A stretch of DNA of 58,017 nt from a bacterium (lineage in GTDB: Bacteria; Vulcanimicrobiota; Xenobia; Xenobiales; JADMJV01). The notes under the pieces are model-generated. The model was not told the origin of the DNA, did no database searches, and saw nothing but the letters and a program-made list of their open reading frames with translations. Location of the stretch: the NCBI GenBank assembly GCA_018266105.1, contig JAFEBA010000132.1, forward strand, positions 5,220 through 63,236, written 5' to 3'. Of the stretch, positions 49,633 through 58,017 are shown one piece after another (position 1 is the stretch's first letter; every line of letters starts with the position of its first letter). Position numbers and translations under genes: made by a program.

Positions 49633-51897
49633 ATGAGCATCCCTGCTGAACTTCGCCGCCCCTCCCTCACTCCTCCGTTGCGAGCCTACCCGGTCAAAGA
49701 ACTACCGATTGCGCCGGGCCGGGCGGAGAGCCAGCCAGAGACGCCGGTTGCGCGTGTACGCGAGCCACTGGCCCGGCCGGTGGCTCGGGAAGATCTACAG
49801 CAGCGATTGCGCGAGAGCCAGCCGGGCGCCCGTCCGAATGCCAGCGCGATCGGGAATCGAGGCGCCTGGGGTGTGGCTGCTCATTTACTGGGAGGCCCCG
49901 GCGCGGGAGCCTATCAGACCACCAGCGAGAGCTACCAAGAAGATGGCGTGGCTTACCAGAAGACCACCAGCACCGGCCCCAAGGGTTACAATTCCACAAC
50001 CGTAACCTATGAGAAGGATGGCGTGTCTTATGTCGAGACGACCACCAGCAGTGGCGGTACCACCACTGTGCGAGTGGAAGCCACCTCTGGCGAGACCACC
50101 GAGATCACGACTTCCCGAACCAGCACAGTGCCCGGAGACTTGGACGATTACGTCGATTCGGATGTACTCGGCGGCATTCAGGCTGATGCCGGCCAGGGCG
50201 TGGGAGTCACCCAGCGCACCGAAAGCAAGACCGAGGTTATCGATAACAGTCAGAACCCACCCGTGGTCACTGTGGTTCAGCAGTCTACCGGCTACAGCCA
50301 GCAGCTCACTCGGGTTGAGGACCTGGAGGGCGGAAAAGAGGTCTATGCCCCTGACGGCGGCAGCCTTGAGGACCAGACGGTCTATCTGCCCGAAGGCCAG
50401 TATGATCAGCAGAATTCCGGTCTCTACGTCAGCTACACCGTTCAGAACCTTCCCGAGCCGAGCACCGTTCTACAAAGCGAGACGCGCATTACCGGTACGG
50501 GCACCGACGGCCATCCCATCTCGGTTTCCAATTCGCGCACAACCACCACCAACGCTCAGGGTCAGTCCCAGGTGACCCTGAGTACGGTTGAAAAGGGCAC
50601 CATCGCCCGCGATCAGGCTGAGCAAGCCTACCTGGACAAGATGAGCTCCAACGATGACCCTCTGGCCAGCCACTTTGCCACTGCCGTCAGCCCCTGGCTG
50701 GATTTTCAGTCCACCACCGTGTTTTCGCAGGAAGGGGGCTGGCCGGTTACCACTTCGCAATTCGGAGAGCTGGATCGTCCGGGCCAGGACTCCATCAGCG
50801 CCACCAAGGTTGTGGAGGGGGAAAACAAGTATATCACCTTCCAACAGGTCAGCCAGGACGGGCGCCGAGTCCAGACCGAAACTCATATTCCCGGCACCAC
50901 CTTAAGCTCGACCAGTGACACTCTCTACGGCGAGAACGGGGAGTTCACCACCACCAACGCGACCTACGCCGGAGACACCCAGATCTCGTCTGCGCAAAGC
51001 AGCCGCGAGTTGCTCTATGCGGATGGCCAGCCTTTGCCCAAGGACCCGCCTTCGGGCTTTTCGGCAGAGCAATGGGCTCAGTTCATTCAGGCCCATCCTC
51101 AGGGGCCCGTTTACCGCGACCAGAGCCAGGGTTGGGACCTGAACCTGGAAGGTCAAAAGACCTACAGCCAGGGCGACAATTACTCGGTCAACGGCTCGGT
51201 GGTCGGCTATTCTCGGCAGTCCGGGGCGGCACCGGGACCGAACCAGGACTACCTCCAGATCGATGGCGACCAGCCCTCCGGTGAACTGGTGATCGACGGT
51301 GTGAAGATGGCCATTGATGCTGACGGAAACGTAAGTTTGGACGGAGAGGATGTTCTGGTTGCAACCAATGTGCTCAGTCAGGGTCAGGGGGCGCTGTTGG
51401 ACCTCACCAAGGCTCTGCAAAAATCTTCGAGACTACTGGAACGCTTCCCCAACCTCGGGCCCGGAGCCGGAGCCCTGAACGTGGTGAGCGGAGCCATTCA
51501 ATCCATTACCTCCAACAACTGGAGTGATCGGCTGGGAGGTCTGGCCAGCCTTGGCGGTGGCGCTTCCGACTTGCTCGGAGCCTTCAACACCATCGGTCGT
51601 GTGGGCGTGCTGGCCGAGCGAGTCGGCATGGCTGGCGGAGCCCTGCAGATCACCCAGGGGGCGATCGAGTTCTTCCAGAAGAACTATGCAGAGGGTGCGG
51701 CCGACGCCGTTTCGGGAGCGGCTTCCATCGCCGCCATTGCGCTGGTCGCCACCAATCCGGCCCTGGCCGCCGCTATGGGAGTGGTTGCTTTGGCCTCGGG
51801 CCTGACTCGTATGGTTTTGGATTGGGGCGATGACGATAGCAAAAAGCAGCCCGCTTACTCTCTGGATGGCCCAGAACCGGACTGGGCTTTTGCCTGA
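49633..51897 (+). CDS. Large Thr/Ser-rich protein with hydrophobic Gly/Ala-rich C-terminus (effector/toxin-like)
   Basis: The 754-aa protein has no signal peptide and a Pro/Arg-rich N-terminus (PSLTPPLRAYPVKELP). Residues 90-500 are Thr/Ser/Gly-rich with repeated ESYQEDGVAYQKTT and VTYEKDGVSYVETT-like strands, suggesting a beta-repeat. Residues 600-730 form Ala/Gly/Leu-rich helices (GGLASLGGGASDLLGAF, AADAVSGAASIAAIALVA, AAMGVVALASGL) like the membrane-inserting regions of pore-forming or effector proteins. No known domain is certain. It diverges from a subtilase that may process it; that pairing is inference. Confidence 0.68.
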   Translation: MSIPAELRRPSLTPPLRAYPVKELPIAPGRAESQPETPVARVREPLARPVAREDLQQRLRESQPGARPNASAIGNRGAWGVAAHLLGGPGAGAYQTTSESYQEDGVAYQKTTSTGPKGYNSTTVTYEKDGVSYVETTTSSGGTTTVRVEATSGETTEITTSRTSTVPGDLDDYVDSDVLGGIQADAGQGVGVTQRTESKTEVIDNSQNPPVVTVVQQSTGYSQQLTRVEDLEGGKEVYAPDGGSLEDQTVYLPEGQYDQQNSGLYVSYTVQNLPEPSTVLQSETRITGTGTDGHPISVSNSRTTTTNAQGQSQVTLSTVEKGTIARDQAEQAYLDKMSSNDDPLASHFATAVSPWLDFQSTTVFSQEGGWPVTTSQFGELDRPGQDSISATKVVEGENKYITFQQVSQDGRRVQTETHIPGTTLSSTSDTLYGENGEFTTTNATYAGDTQISSAQSSRELLYADGQPLPKDPPSGFSAEQWAQFIQAHPQGPVYRDQSQGWDLNLEGQKTYSQGDNYSVNGSVVGYSRQSGAAPGPNQDYLQIDGDQPSGELVIDGVKMAIDADGNVSLDGEDVLVATNVLSQGQGALLDLTKALQKSSRLLERFPNLGPGAGALNVVSGAIQSITSNNWSDRLGGLASLGGGASDLLGAFNTIGRVGVLAERVGMAGGALQITQGAIEFFQKNYAEGAADAVSGAASIAAIALVATNPALAAAMGVVALASGLTRMVLDWGDDDSKKQPAYSLDGPEPDWAFA

Positions 51898-51912
51898 GTG
51901 TAGGCACTGGAG

Positions 51913-54900
51913 TCAGCTTAAGGGAAACGAGCAGAGAAAACGGCAGCCGGGAGGGCTGATCAAGGTCAGTTGACCGCCGTGTGCTTCCATCAGTAACCGG
52001 GAAATCCACAGTCCCAGGCCCGTTCCCGCTGAGGAGCGACGCTCGAAGGGTTGAAACAGGCCGGAGGGGTTGCTGACGCCCGGTCCCTGATCGACCACTT
52101 CCAAGAGCACCCTGGCCTGGCTGGCCTGCAGGCTGACATGAATGGGCGTCCCGGCCGGGCAGTGCTTGAGGGCGTTGCCCACCAGGTTGGCCACTACCTG
52201 GCGCACGCGTTCCCCGTCGACTTCCAGCCAGGTGGGTTCCAGGTCCCAGCTCAGTTGCGCCTGACGACGTTCTTCGGCAGGAAGGCTTTCCAGTTGGAAA
52301 TCGATTTCCGCCTCGACCAGGGCGCTGAGGTCGCAGGATTGCTTTTGCAGGCGCAGGCCGCTCCCGCTTTCCAGGGCGGCTACGTCCAGATAGGTGGAGA
52401 TCAGGGCGCCGGCTCTTTGGCAGGCCAGCAGGATCTGCTCCTGGTGGTCGCCTTGCTGAGCCCACATTTGAATCGCCGCCAAAGGGGACTTCAGGTCGTG
52501 GGAGGCGATGCCCAGAAAGGAGGCCAGGCCTTCTTTGCGCGCCTGCAGTGCGGCGGAACGCAATTCTTGCTCGTGGCGGCGCTCGCTTTGTGCCAACAGT
52601 TCCCGCTGACTGAGCTGCAACTGCTCAAAACGCCGGGCATTTTCCAAAGACACCGCCATCTGGGCGGACAACGCCATCAAGACCTGGACTCGCTCGGCGC
52701 TGAAGACTCCGCTGGCCAGGTTGTTCTCCAGGTAGAGCAAGCCGGCCACCCGTTGCGATTGCTCTAGCGGCAGGCACAGCAGTGATCGGGGTCGGCGCCG
52801 GCGGATGGCGTCGTCGTCGCGATACATGCTGTGTAGCGCCTCGTCCACCACCGCCGGATGGCGGGTGCGCAGGGCGTAGCGCAGCAAGCTGACCGGTAGT
52901 TCCGGGTTGTCTTCGTCGAGCTGGAGTTCTTGCAGCGGGAGCGGCCGGGAAGAAACCACTCCCCAGCCAGAGTCGCGGCGCAGCAGCACACATCCCCACT
53001 CGGCACCGGCATTTTCGAGCGCCAGTTCCAGCAGGCGGGCCACCAAAGCCTGCACATCGATTTCACCGGCCAGCAGGCGCGAAGCCCGCAACACCACTTC
53101 CAGATCCAGACGGCGGGCCGGCAGACGGGCGACTTTGTCGCTGGCGCCCCATTGCTCATAAAGTGACAGAGCCTCTTCGCTGTAGATGCGAGCCGCGCGC
53201 CAACGCGTCTGGCTTTGACAGTAAGAGGCCGCTTGCTCGCACAGGATGGCTGCATCCTGCAAATGGCCTTCCCGGCGCGCCCCCTCCATAGCCCGGTCAA
53301 AGCCACTGATGGACGGATTGCGACAGGCCTCCACCCAGTCTTTGCGCCATCCTTTTAAAACGTGTCGGCCCTGGCGCAGGCGTTTGCCCGCCCCTTTCCA
53401 ACCCTGCAGATGCCCGTGCCAGAGGGCGACCAGCGCGTAATTCCAGAACAGAAAATAGAGAGGTCCCTGAGACGGCTCTGGTGGCGGGCTGCTGCAGGCC
53501 AGATCAAAGGCTCGTTTCCAATCGGCAAAAACGAGCGCCAGCAGTAGTTGCAGGCAAGCCTCCAGAGTCTGCCCAATGGTATCGGTTCGTGAAGGAATGG
53601 AGGCCGGCTCCTGGCCCCCCAGGCGCAGTTGCTGGACGGCCGCGCGCAGGAGGGCCAGTTCGGGCTGTCCGGCCGAGTGCCGGTAAAGCTCGTAGTCGTG
53701 CTGCAGCCGCCCCATTTTCTTGAGCAGTTCGGGCAGAGGCCGGCCACTGAAGAACTCCAGCCCCAGGCTGATCAGCGCGGAGGTCAAAGCGCTGGTGCGG
53801 TCGCCGACTTCCAGGCCGCGCCGATGAATCTCCCACAGCAGCGGAATCAAATGGTGCAGGGGCCCGCGCCAGGGGCCGATGAGGAAGTGGGCGAGGAGCG
53901 CCACTCGTGGCCAGACCTCCGGATCCAGCCTGTCGACCTGTTCCAAGGCCAGGTCGGCGAATTGCTGGCCGCTTTGAACCTGGCCCAGTGTGCATAGCAT
54001 CAAGCCATACCCCGTCCAGCACTGAGCTCCGGCCGCGGTCAGTCCGTCGCGTAGGACGCTGCGCACGTCGCGCAAGATTCCCAACGGAATGGTCCCGGGC
54101 AGCAACCGCGCCTGGGCGACGGCGGCCAGCGTCTGCACCTCCTGCAGGGCCCGCAAAACGGGGTCGTGCAGCACGGGCAGATTTCGAAGTTGAGCCGGTC
54201 CACGTCCGCCCAGCGCCCACAGAGTTCGCAGAAAAGACCGTGCCAATTTCCAGCCCGAGGCGCTGCGGGGTTGTCGCTGACCGTGCAGGCGCAGCAGTTC
54301 ATCGGACAGCTCGTAGGCTTCTTGCCAGCGATCTTCGGCCAGCAGCGCGCGCATTCCCAGAGTCCAGATCGGCAGCTGGTCACTGAGCTGCCGCCCGTGC
54401 TGGCGTAGTTCTTGCAAAAGTTCGCCTAGCAGCCGCTTCTCCCCCTGGAACAGGGCGGTTCGAGCCAGGCCGTGATTGAGCTGAAGCATCAGTGAATAGT
54501 GCTCTTGCCAGCCTGTCAGGCCCAGAGCTTCTCGGCCGAACTTCCAGAAGCGCAAGGCGGATGCGAAGTCGGAACGGCGCAACGCCTCTGCGCCCACCTC
54601 CCAGGCCAAGCGGGCCTGTTCCGGGCGCTGCTCCAGGGGGATTAAGTTCAGACAGCGCAACAGTTGTTCTAGCTTTTGCCGGGGGTCGGACAGATAGCTT
54701 TGCAGCAGCCAGTGGCTGGCCTCGGGAGACTCCAGCAGACCGTAGGCCGCCTGACGCACCCGGTCGTGGCTGAAACGCAACCAGGCGGGCGCCAGTCCCC
54801 CGAATTGAAGCAACTGAAAGCTCGGGTCGAGAGGTACGACCAGGCCGGCCCGTACAGCGGGTTCAAGGTCGCGCGCTGCGCCCCCCCAGGCCTGAGTCAC

Positions 54901-56568
54901 CAGTTTCGCTTCGAACCGATCTCCCAGGCAGGCGGCCAGAGCCAGCAAGGATCGCGAGACGGAGGGCAGTTGATGTAAGCGCAGCCGCATTTCCTCTACC
55001 AGGTCAGGAGCCATTTGAAGCCGGGACACTCTTTCTGCGTCCCACTCCCAGCCCGTAGAACCGCGCCGCAGCAGACCCTCCAGCGCGTGTCGCACTCGCC
55101 AAGGATTGCCGCCCGTGCGCGCGTGCAGCAAGCTGGCCAGCCGCGCAGCTTCGCTCACACCAGCATCGGTCAGCCATTCGGCCAGTTCAGGCAGGCTTAG
55201 CCCGGCCAAGGGGATGGGACGGGCACCTTCCAGCCCGGCTCCCGCGGTGAGCCAGAGTAGCCCTTCAGACTCCAGATCGCAGGCCAGGAATTCCGCCAGT
55301 TGTCGTTCTTCCGTGTCGGCCAGATGGAAGTCGTCCAGGAAAAAAACGATCGGACGGGTTCGGCTACAAAGCCCGCGCAACAGACACAGAAAAGCCTCCT
55401 GCAGGCGTTCAGGCGAGCCGCCCGGGCCGGCCTCGATTTGCAGCAGGGGTCCCAGTTCCGGCAAGATGGTTGCCAGCAGCCTGGCATTGCCTCCCAGGCG
55501 TGCCTGCAGGCGTTCGCGCCACAGCCCCAGTTGGGACTCTTCCTGGCGCAGCAACTGGCTGAGGGCTGAACTGAGACCGGCTCGGATTCCACCCGTGAGA
55601 AAGAAACCACCCGTTTCCCCGACCGAGCGCCGCAAGTCCTCGGCCAGAGCCGTTTTGCCGGTGCCCTCGGCTCCGTCCAGCCAGAGCACGGCCCGGCCGC
55701 CTTCGCGCACCTCGGCCCAGACCTGCGACAGAATCTGTCGTTGGCTGGTGCGACCGTAGAGTCGGCGCGGCAGCCGGAAGCTCTCTCCCAGGGACGGTTC
55801 CAGTAAACGACTCGGCTGCTGCTCCAGAGCGTCCAGATCGGCCAGCAGGGCTGCGCCGCTCTGATATCGTTGTTCCGGGTCTTTGGCCAGCAAACAGGCC
55901 AGAATGGCGGACAGCCCCGGCGGAACCTCGGGGCGAAGTTGGTGCGGGGCGATTGGTTGGCGGGCCCACACGGCGTGCAACAGGGCCGAGGGCTGGTGGG
56001 CCGAGTCGAAGGGGGGCCGGCCGGTGAGCAGGTGATAGGCGCTGGCCCCCAGTCCGTAAAAGTCGCTGCGAAAGTCGACCTCGCCACGCCCGCTTTGCTC
56101 CGGGGACAGGTAGGCCCAGCGTCGCCAGCGGGCCGTCTCCAGTTCGGCCTGGGCGCCCCCCGGTTCGCAACTCTGGGAGAAGTCGATCAGCCACAGGCGG
56201 TCCGGCCGGTCACTCCAGAGCAAATGGTCGGGATGGATCTGTCGGTGCACCAGGCCGCGCCGGTGCAACGCCTCTAAAAGCCGCACTCCCTGGCGTAAGA
56301 ACTGAATGACTTCTTCCACCCCAAAGGAACGGCGGTTCAGCCAGGCGGCCAGCGATAGCTGACCCTGGTCGCGGAAAATCAACCGCAGCGGTTCTTTCTC
56401 CAACCGGATCAGAGGGCCAGAGTCGCCCAGCAGTTGGCATTCTCGTCGATAATCGGCTAACTGTCCCGCGTGCAGGGGGCTTTTGAGGATGACGGCCTGG
56501 CCATCGGCCAGACGCCCCCGCTGAATCAAGCTCCTTTGGCTGCGATAGAGTTCTTCCCCTAGCTGCAT
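51913..56568 (-). CDS. Pseudokinase-AAA-GAF-histidine kinase multidomain protein
   Basis: The 1551-aa protein has a Ser/Thr-kinase-like domain at residues 1-265. K29 (VILKSP) and E43 are present, but HRD is HRQ (108-110) and DFG is DFS (129-131), so phosphotransfer is doubtful. An AAA-type ATPase follows with P-loop GAEGTGKT near 298. A long helical region runs from about 500 to 1120, followed by a GAF domain (about 1150-1310), HisKA with ASHDLKSPLAAI near 1350, and HATPase to the end. This matches the large bacterial Pkn-AAA-GAF-HK sensors. It is divergent from two response regulators at 56623 and 57236, its likely targets. Confidence 0.88.
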   Translation of the reverse strand: MQLGEELYRSQRSLIQRGRLADGQAVILKSPLHAGQLADYRRECQLLGDSGPLIRLEKEPLRLIFRDQGQLSLAAWLNRRSFGVEEVIQFLRQGVRLLEALHRRGLVHRQIHPDHLLWSDRPDRLWLIDFSQSCEPGGAQAELETARWRRWAYLSPEQSGRGEVDFRSDFYGLGASAYHLLTGRPPFDSAHQPSALLHAVWARQPIAPHQLRPEVPPGLSAILACLLAKDPEQRYQSGAALLADLDALEQQPSRLLEPSLGESFRLPRRLYGRTSQRQILSQVWAEVREGGRAVLWLDGAEGTGKTALAEDLRRSVGETGGFFLTGGIRAGLSSALSQLLRQEESQLGLWRERLQARLGGNARLLATILPELGPLLQIEAGPGGSPERLQEAFLCLLRGLCSRTRPIVFFLDDFHLADTEERQLAEFLACDLESEGLLWLTAGAGLEGARPIPLAGLSLPELAEWLTDAGVSEAARLASLLHARTGGNPWRVRHALEGLLRRGSTGWEWDAERVSRLQMAPDLVEEMRLRLHQLPSVSRSLLALAACLGDRFEAKLVTQAWGGAARDLEPAVRAGLVVPLDPSFQLLQFGGLAPAWLRFSHDRVRQAAYGLLESPEASHWLLQSYLSDPRQKLEQLLRCLNLIPLEQRPEQARLAWEVGAEALRRSDFASALRFWKFGREALGLTGWQEHYSLMLQLNHGLARTALFQGEKRLLGELLQELRQHGRQLSDQLPIWTLGMRALLAEDRWQEAYELSDELLRLHGQRQPRSASGWKLARSFLRTLWALGGRGPAQLRNLPVLHDPVLRALQEVQTLAAVAQARLLPGTIPLGILRDVRSVLRDGLTAAGAQCWTGYGLMLCTLGQVQSGQQFADLALEQVDRLDPEVWPRVALLAHFLIGPWRGPLHHLIPLLWEIHRRGLEVGDRTSALTSALISLGLEFFSGRPLPELLKKMGRLQHDYELYRHSAGQPELALLRAAVQQLRLGGQEPASIPSRTDTIGQTLEACLQLLLALVFADWKRAFDLACSSPPPEPSQGPLYFLFWNYALVALWHGHLQGWKGAGKRLRQGRHVLKGWRKDWVEACRNPSISGFDRAMEGARREGHLQDAAILCEQAASYCQSQTRWRAARIYSEEALSLYEQWGASDKVARLPARRLDLEVVLRASRLLAGEIDVQALVARLLELALENAGAEWGCVLLRRDSGWGVVSSRPLPLQELQLDEDNPELPVSLLRYALRTRHPAVVDEALHSMYRDDDAIRRRRPRSLLCLPLEQSQRVAGLLYLENNLASGVFSAERVQVLMALSAQMAVSLENARRFEQLQLSQRELLAQSERRHEQELRSAALQARKEGLASFLGIASHDLKSPLAAIQMWAQQGDHQEQILLACQRAGALISTYLDVAALESGSGLRLQKQSCDLSALVEAEIDFQLESLPAEERRQAQLSWDLEPTWLEVDGERVRQVVANLVGNALKHCPAGTPIHVSLQASQARVLLEVVDQGPGVSNPSGLFQPFERRSSAGTGLGLWISRLLMEAHGGQLTLISPPGCRFLCSFPLS

Positions 56569-56622
56569 GGCGGATGGTTCACCGCCAAAGGCCTGGCTCC
56601 CTCAAAGGCGAATGGGGCCGGA

Positions 56623-57243
56623 ATGGTGCGCCTGGTGCTGATCGACGATCATAACCTCTTCCGGGAAGGGCTCAAAGCGATGTTTCAAAGCCGCCCCGAT
56701 CTTTCCGTGGTGGGGGAGGCGGAGAACGCCCTCGGCGGCCTGGAGGCGGTCGAGCGAGTGGCCTGCGACCTGGTGCTGGCCGACTATTCTTTGCCCGACC
56801 ACGAGGCTCCCTGGTTGGTGGGCCGCCTGCGCCAGCTTCGGCCCCAATTACCCGTGCTGGTGCTGAGTCAGAACACCGACTATGAGCGAGTTCGTCAGGT
56901 TCTCTCTTTGGGCGCCAGCGGTTACCTGGTCAAGACCGCCCAACGCGAGGAGTTGCTGCAAGCCATTTCGCTGGTGGCGGGAGGCGGGATTTATCTGCAC
57001 CCGGCCGTGGCTCGCGCCCTGACGGCCCAGGCCTCCGATGGACTGAGCGAGCGCGAGCGAGCCATTTTACAAATGCTGGTGGCCGGTCGCAGCAACCCCC
57101 TGATCGCCGCCAGTCTTCACGTCTCGCTGGGGACGGTCAAGGCCGATCTTCAGTCGCTCTTCCAGAAACTGGGAGTCAAAGACCGCACTCACCTGGCCGC
57201 GGTGGCGCTGGCCCGCGGTCTGGTTCGTTCTCCCGATGATTAG
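56623..57243 (+). CDS. NarL-type response regulator
   Basis: The 206-aa protein has a receiver with LIDDHN and D54 (LVLADYSLPD), K in YLVKTAQ, and a LuxR-type HTH (LSERERAILQMLVAGRSNPL, then LHVSLGTVKADLQSLFQKLGVKD). It is the first of two regulators that overlap by 8 bp. It diverges from the 1551-aa kinase across 54 bp. Confidence 0.9.
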   Translation: MVRLVLIDDHNLFREGLKAMFQSRPDLSVVGEAENALGGLEAVERVACDLVLADYSLPDHEAPWLVGRLRQLRPQLPVLVLSQNTDYERVRQVLSLGASGYLVKTAQREELLQAISLVAGGGIYLHPAVARALTAQASDGLSERERAILQMLVAGRSNPLIAASLHVSLGTVKADLQSLFQKLGVKDRTHLAAVALARGLVRSPDD

Positions 57244-57865
57244 AATTTTGTTGTTGGAAGACCAGCATCTCTTGCGCGAGGGAATGAAGCTGGTGCTGGA
57301 AGGGGACCCTCAACTGCGCGTCAGCGCTCAGGCCGATACCGGTGGGCAAGCTCTGCAGTTGCTGGAACAAGGCGAATTTGATCTGTTCGTACTCGACCTT
57401 TCGCTCCCCGATATGGACGGCACCGAGTGCCTGCGTCAGCGCCGCCGTCAGGTGCCCGCTCTGGTGGTGAGTATGCATGAATCGCAAACCATTGTCGCTC
57501 AGGCGCTGGCCGCGGGCGCTCTGGGTTACGTGCTCAAGACCGCCAGCCCCGAGCAATTACGCCAGGCCTGTCGGGAGGTGGCCGCGGGGGGGCGCCACCT
57601 TCAGCCCGGATTGTTGCAAAGCACGCCCTCCCCGGCGGCTGCGGCCGGCCCGCTTTTGACTCCGGCTGAACGCCAGCTGTTGCAGAGGGTGGGCCGAGGG
57701 CACGGCTGGGAACAGCTGCAGCAAGAGCTGGGCCTCTCTCCGGCCACTTTGGAAAGCCGCGTGCGGGGTCTCTGTCGCAAGCTGCAGCAACCCGATTTGC
57801 AAGGCGCCTATGGCCGGGCCGTCGAGCTGCAGTTGATTCTGCCCAATCCCCACGGTCGGGCTTAG
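57236..57865 (+). CDS. Response regulator with degenerate LuxR-like C-terminus
   Basis: The 209-aa protein has a receiver with LLEDQHLLREGMK and D54 (FVLDLSLPDMDG), K in YVLKTAS. The C-terminal region (LTPAERQLLQRVGRG, LGLSPATLESRVRGLCRKL) keeps the spacing of a LuxR HTH but has lost several conserved residues, so DNA binding is uncertain. ATG 57236 overlaps the previous stop by 8 bp. It is a paralogue of 56623 in the same operon. Confidence 0.85.
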   Translation: MIRILLLEDQHLLREGMKLVLEGDPQLRVSAQADTGGQALQLLEQGEFDLFVLDLSLPDMDGTECLRQRRRQVPALVVSMHESQTIVAQALAAGALGYVLKTASPEQLRQACREVAAGGRHLQPGLLQSTPSPAAAAGPLLTPAERQLLQRVGRGHGWEQLQQELGLSPATLESRVRGLCRKLQQPDLQGAYGRAVELQLILPNPHGRA

Positions 57866-58017
57866 GCAGGCAGACGAAACCAGAATTCGGCCCCCTGGCC
57901 GGGTACGCTGTCCACTCCGATTTGTCCGGCATGTTTTTCTACGACCAGTTTGCAGAAAGTGAGTCCGAGTCCCGAGTGATGGCCGCGCCGTTCCACCTGG
58001 GCGAATTTCTCGAAAAT
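57862..58017 (-). CDS. Histidine kinase, C-terminal end (5' part outside window)
   Basis: The minus-strand frame is open from the window edge to TAA at 57862-57864, giving 51 aa. It reads FEKFAQVERRGHHSGLGLTF, then KLVVEKHAGQIGVDSVPGQG and EFWFRLPA. This is the G2 box and final strands of an HATPase domain (GxGLGL, GxIxVxSxPGxG). It overlaps the convergent regulator stop by 4 bp. The rest of the gene lies beyond the window. Confidence 0.85.
   Translation of the reverse strand: MFEKFAQVERRGHHSGLGLTFCKLVVEKHAGQIGVDSVPGQGAEFWFRLPA

Overview
This 58 kb window is a gene-dense, GC-rich bacterial chromosome segment with about 49 protein-coding genes. I see no rRNA, tRNA, CRISPR array, insertion sequence or phage module. 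Many starts are TTG or GTG (the TTG-started genes include 5609, 16658, 31087, 32585, and the minus-strand genes starting at 15122, 37057 and 44169). The gene content does not fix the phylum. A coproporphyrin-type haem cluster, a possible F420-type oxidoreductase, one-chain xanthine dehydrogenase, many sensor kinases and many lineage-specific proteins suggest a soil or environmental bacterium from a poorly sampled phylum; that placement is inference.

Layout. 1-5.6 kb: the end of an Ala-Gly-Asn repeat protein, a Tat-exported GH125 mannosidase, a RelA/SpoT-like protein, a 2OG-Fe(II) oxygenase, an M48-like protease, a Ddn-like flavin/F420 protein and a LexA-type winged helix. 5.6-9.4 kb: single-chain xanthine dehydrogenase. 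9.4-16 kb: mostly unknown genes, two His-rich proteins and a degenerate PPDK-like protein. 16-18.8 kb: an Hpt / receiver-kinase / receiver phosphorelay. 18.8-21.4 kb: a rifampicin-phosphotransferase homologue with a rifamycin-associated element (RAE) overlapping its promoter. 21.5-26.8 kb: a DUF4157-like metallopeptidase, an esterase, and the haem cluster (ferrochelatase, AhbD-like radical SAM enzyme, HemY oxidase) with an FNR-like box between the divergent genes. 26.7-32.5 kb: an OPA transporter, a peptidoglycan-binding protein, and a kinase with an ethylene-receptor sensor domain followed by a receiver and a second kinase.

32.5-43.5 kb: methylmalonyl-CoA decarboxylase, a large PAS hybrid kinase, a subtilase, small envelope proteins, a YcaC-like hydrolase and a YtcJ-like amidohydrolase. 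43.5-48.2 kb: a NarL-type two-component pair downstream of an exporter, an orphan M17 N-domain protein and a RibD-C reductase. 48.2-51.9 kb: a second subtilase diverging, across an AT-rich gap, from a 754-aa Thr-rich protein with a hydrophobic glycine-rich C-terminus. 51.9-58 kb: a 1551-aa pseudokinase/AAA/GAF/histidine-kinase protein, two response regulators and the end of another kinase.

Three themes recur. Signal transduction is dense, with at least thirteen kinase, receiver or Hpt proteins. The haem genes together suggest coproporphyrin-dependent haem synthesis in which a radical SAM enzyme does the final decarboxylations. Several proteins lack signal peptides but have disordered N-termini and extracellular-type domains (proteases, peptidoglycan binding, toxin-like), suggesting non-classical export. 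The best-supported surprises are the RAE/Rph unit, the intact ethylene-binding site on a bacterial kinase preceded by two mutually exclusive hairpins, and the haem cluster.
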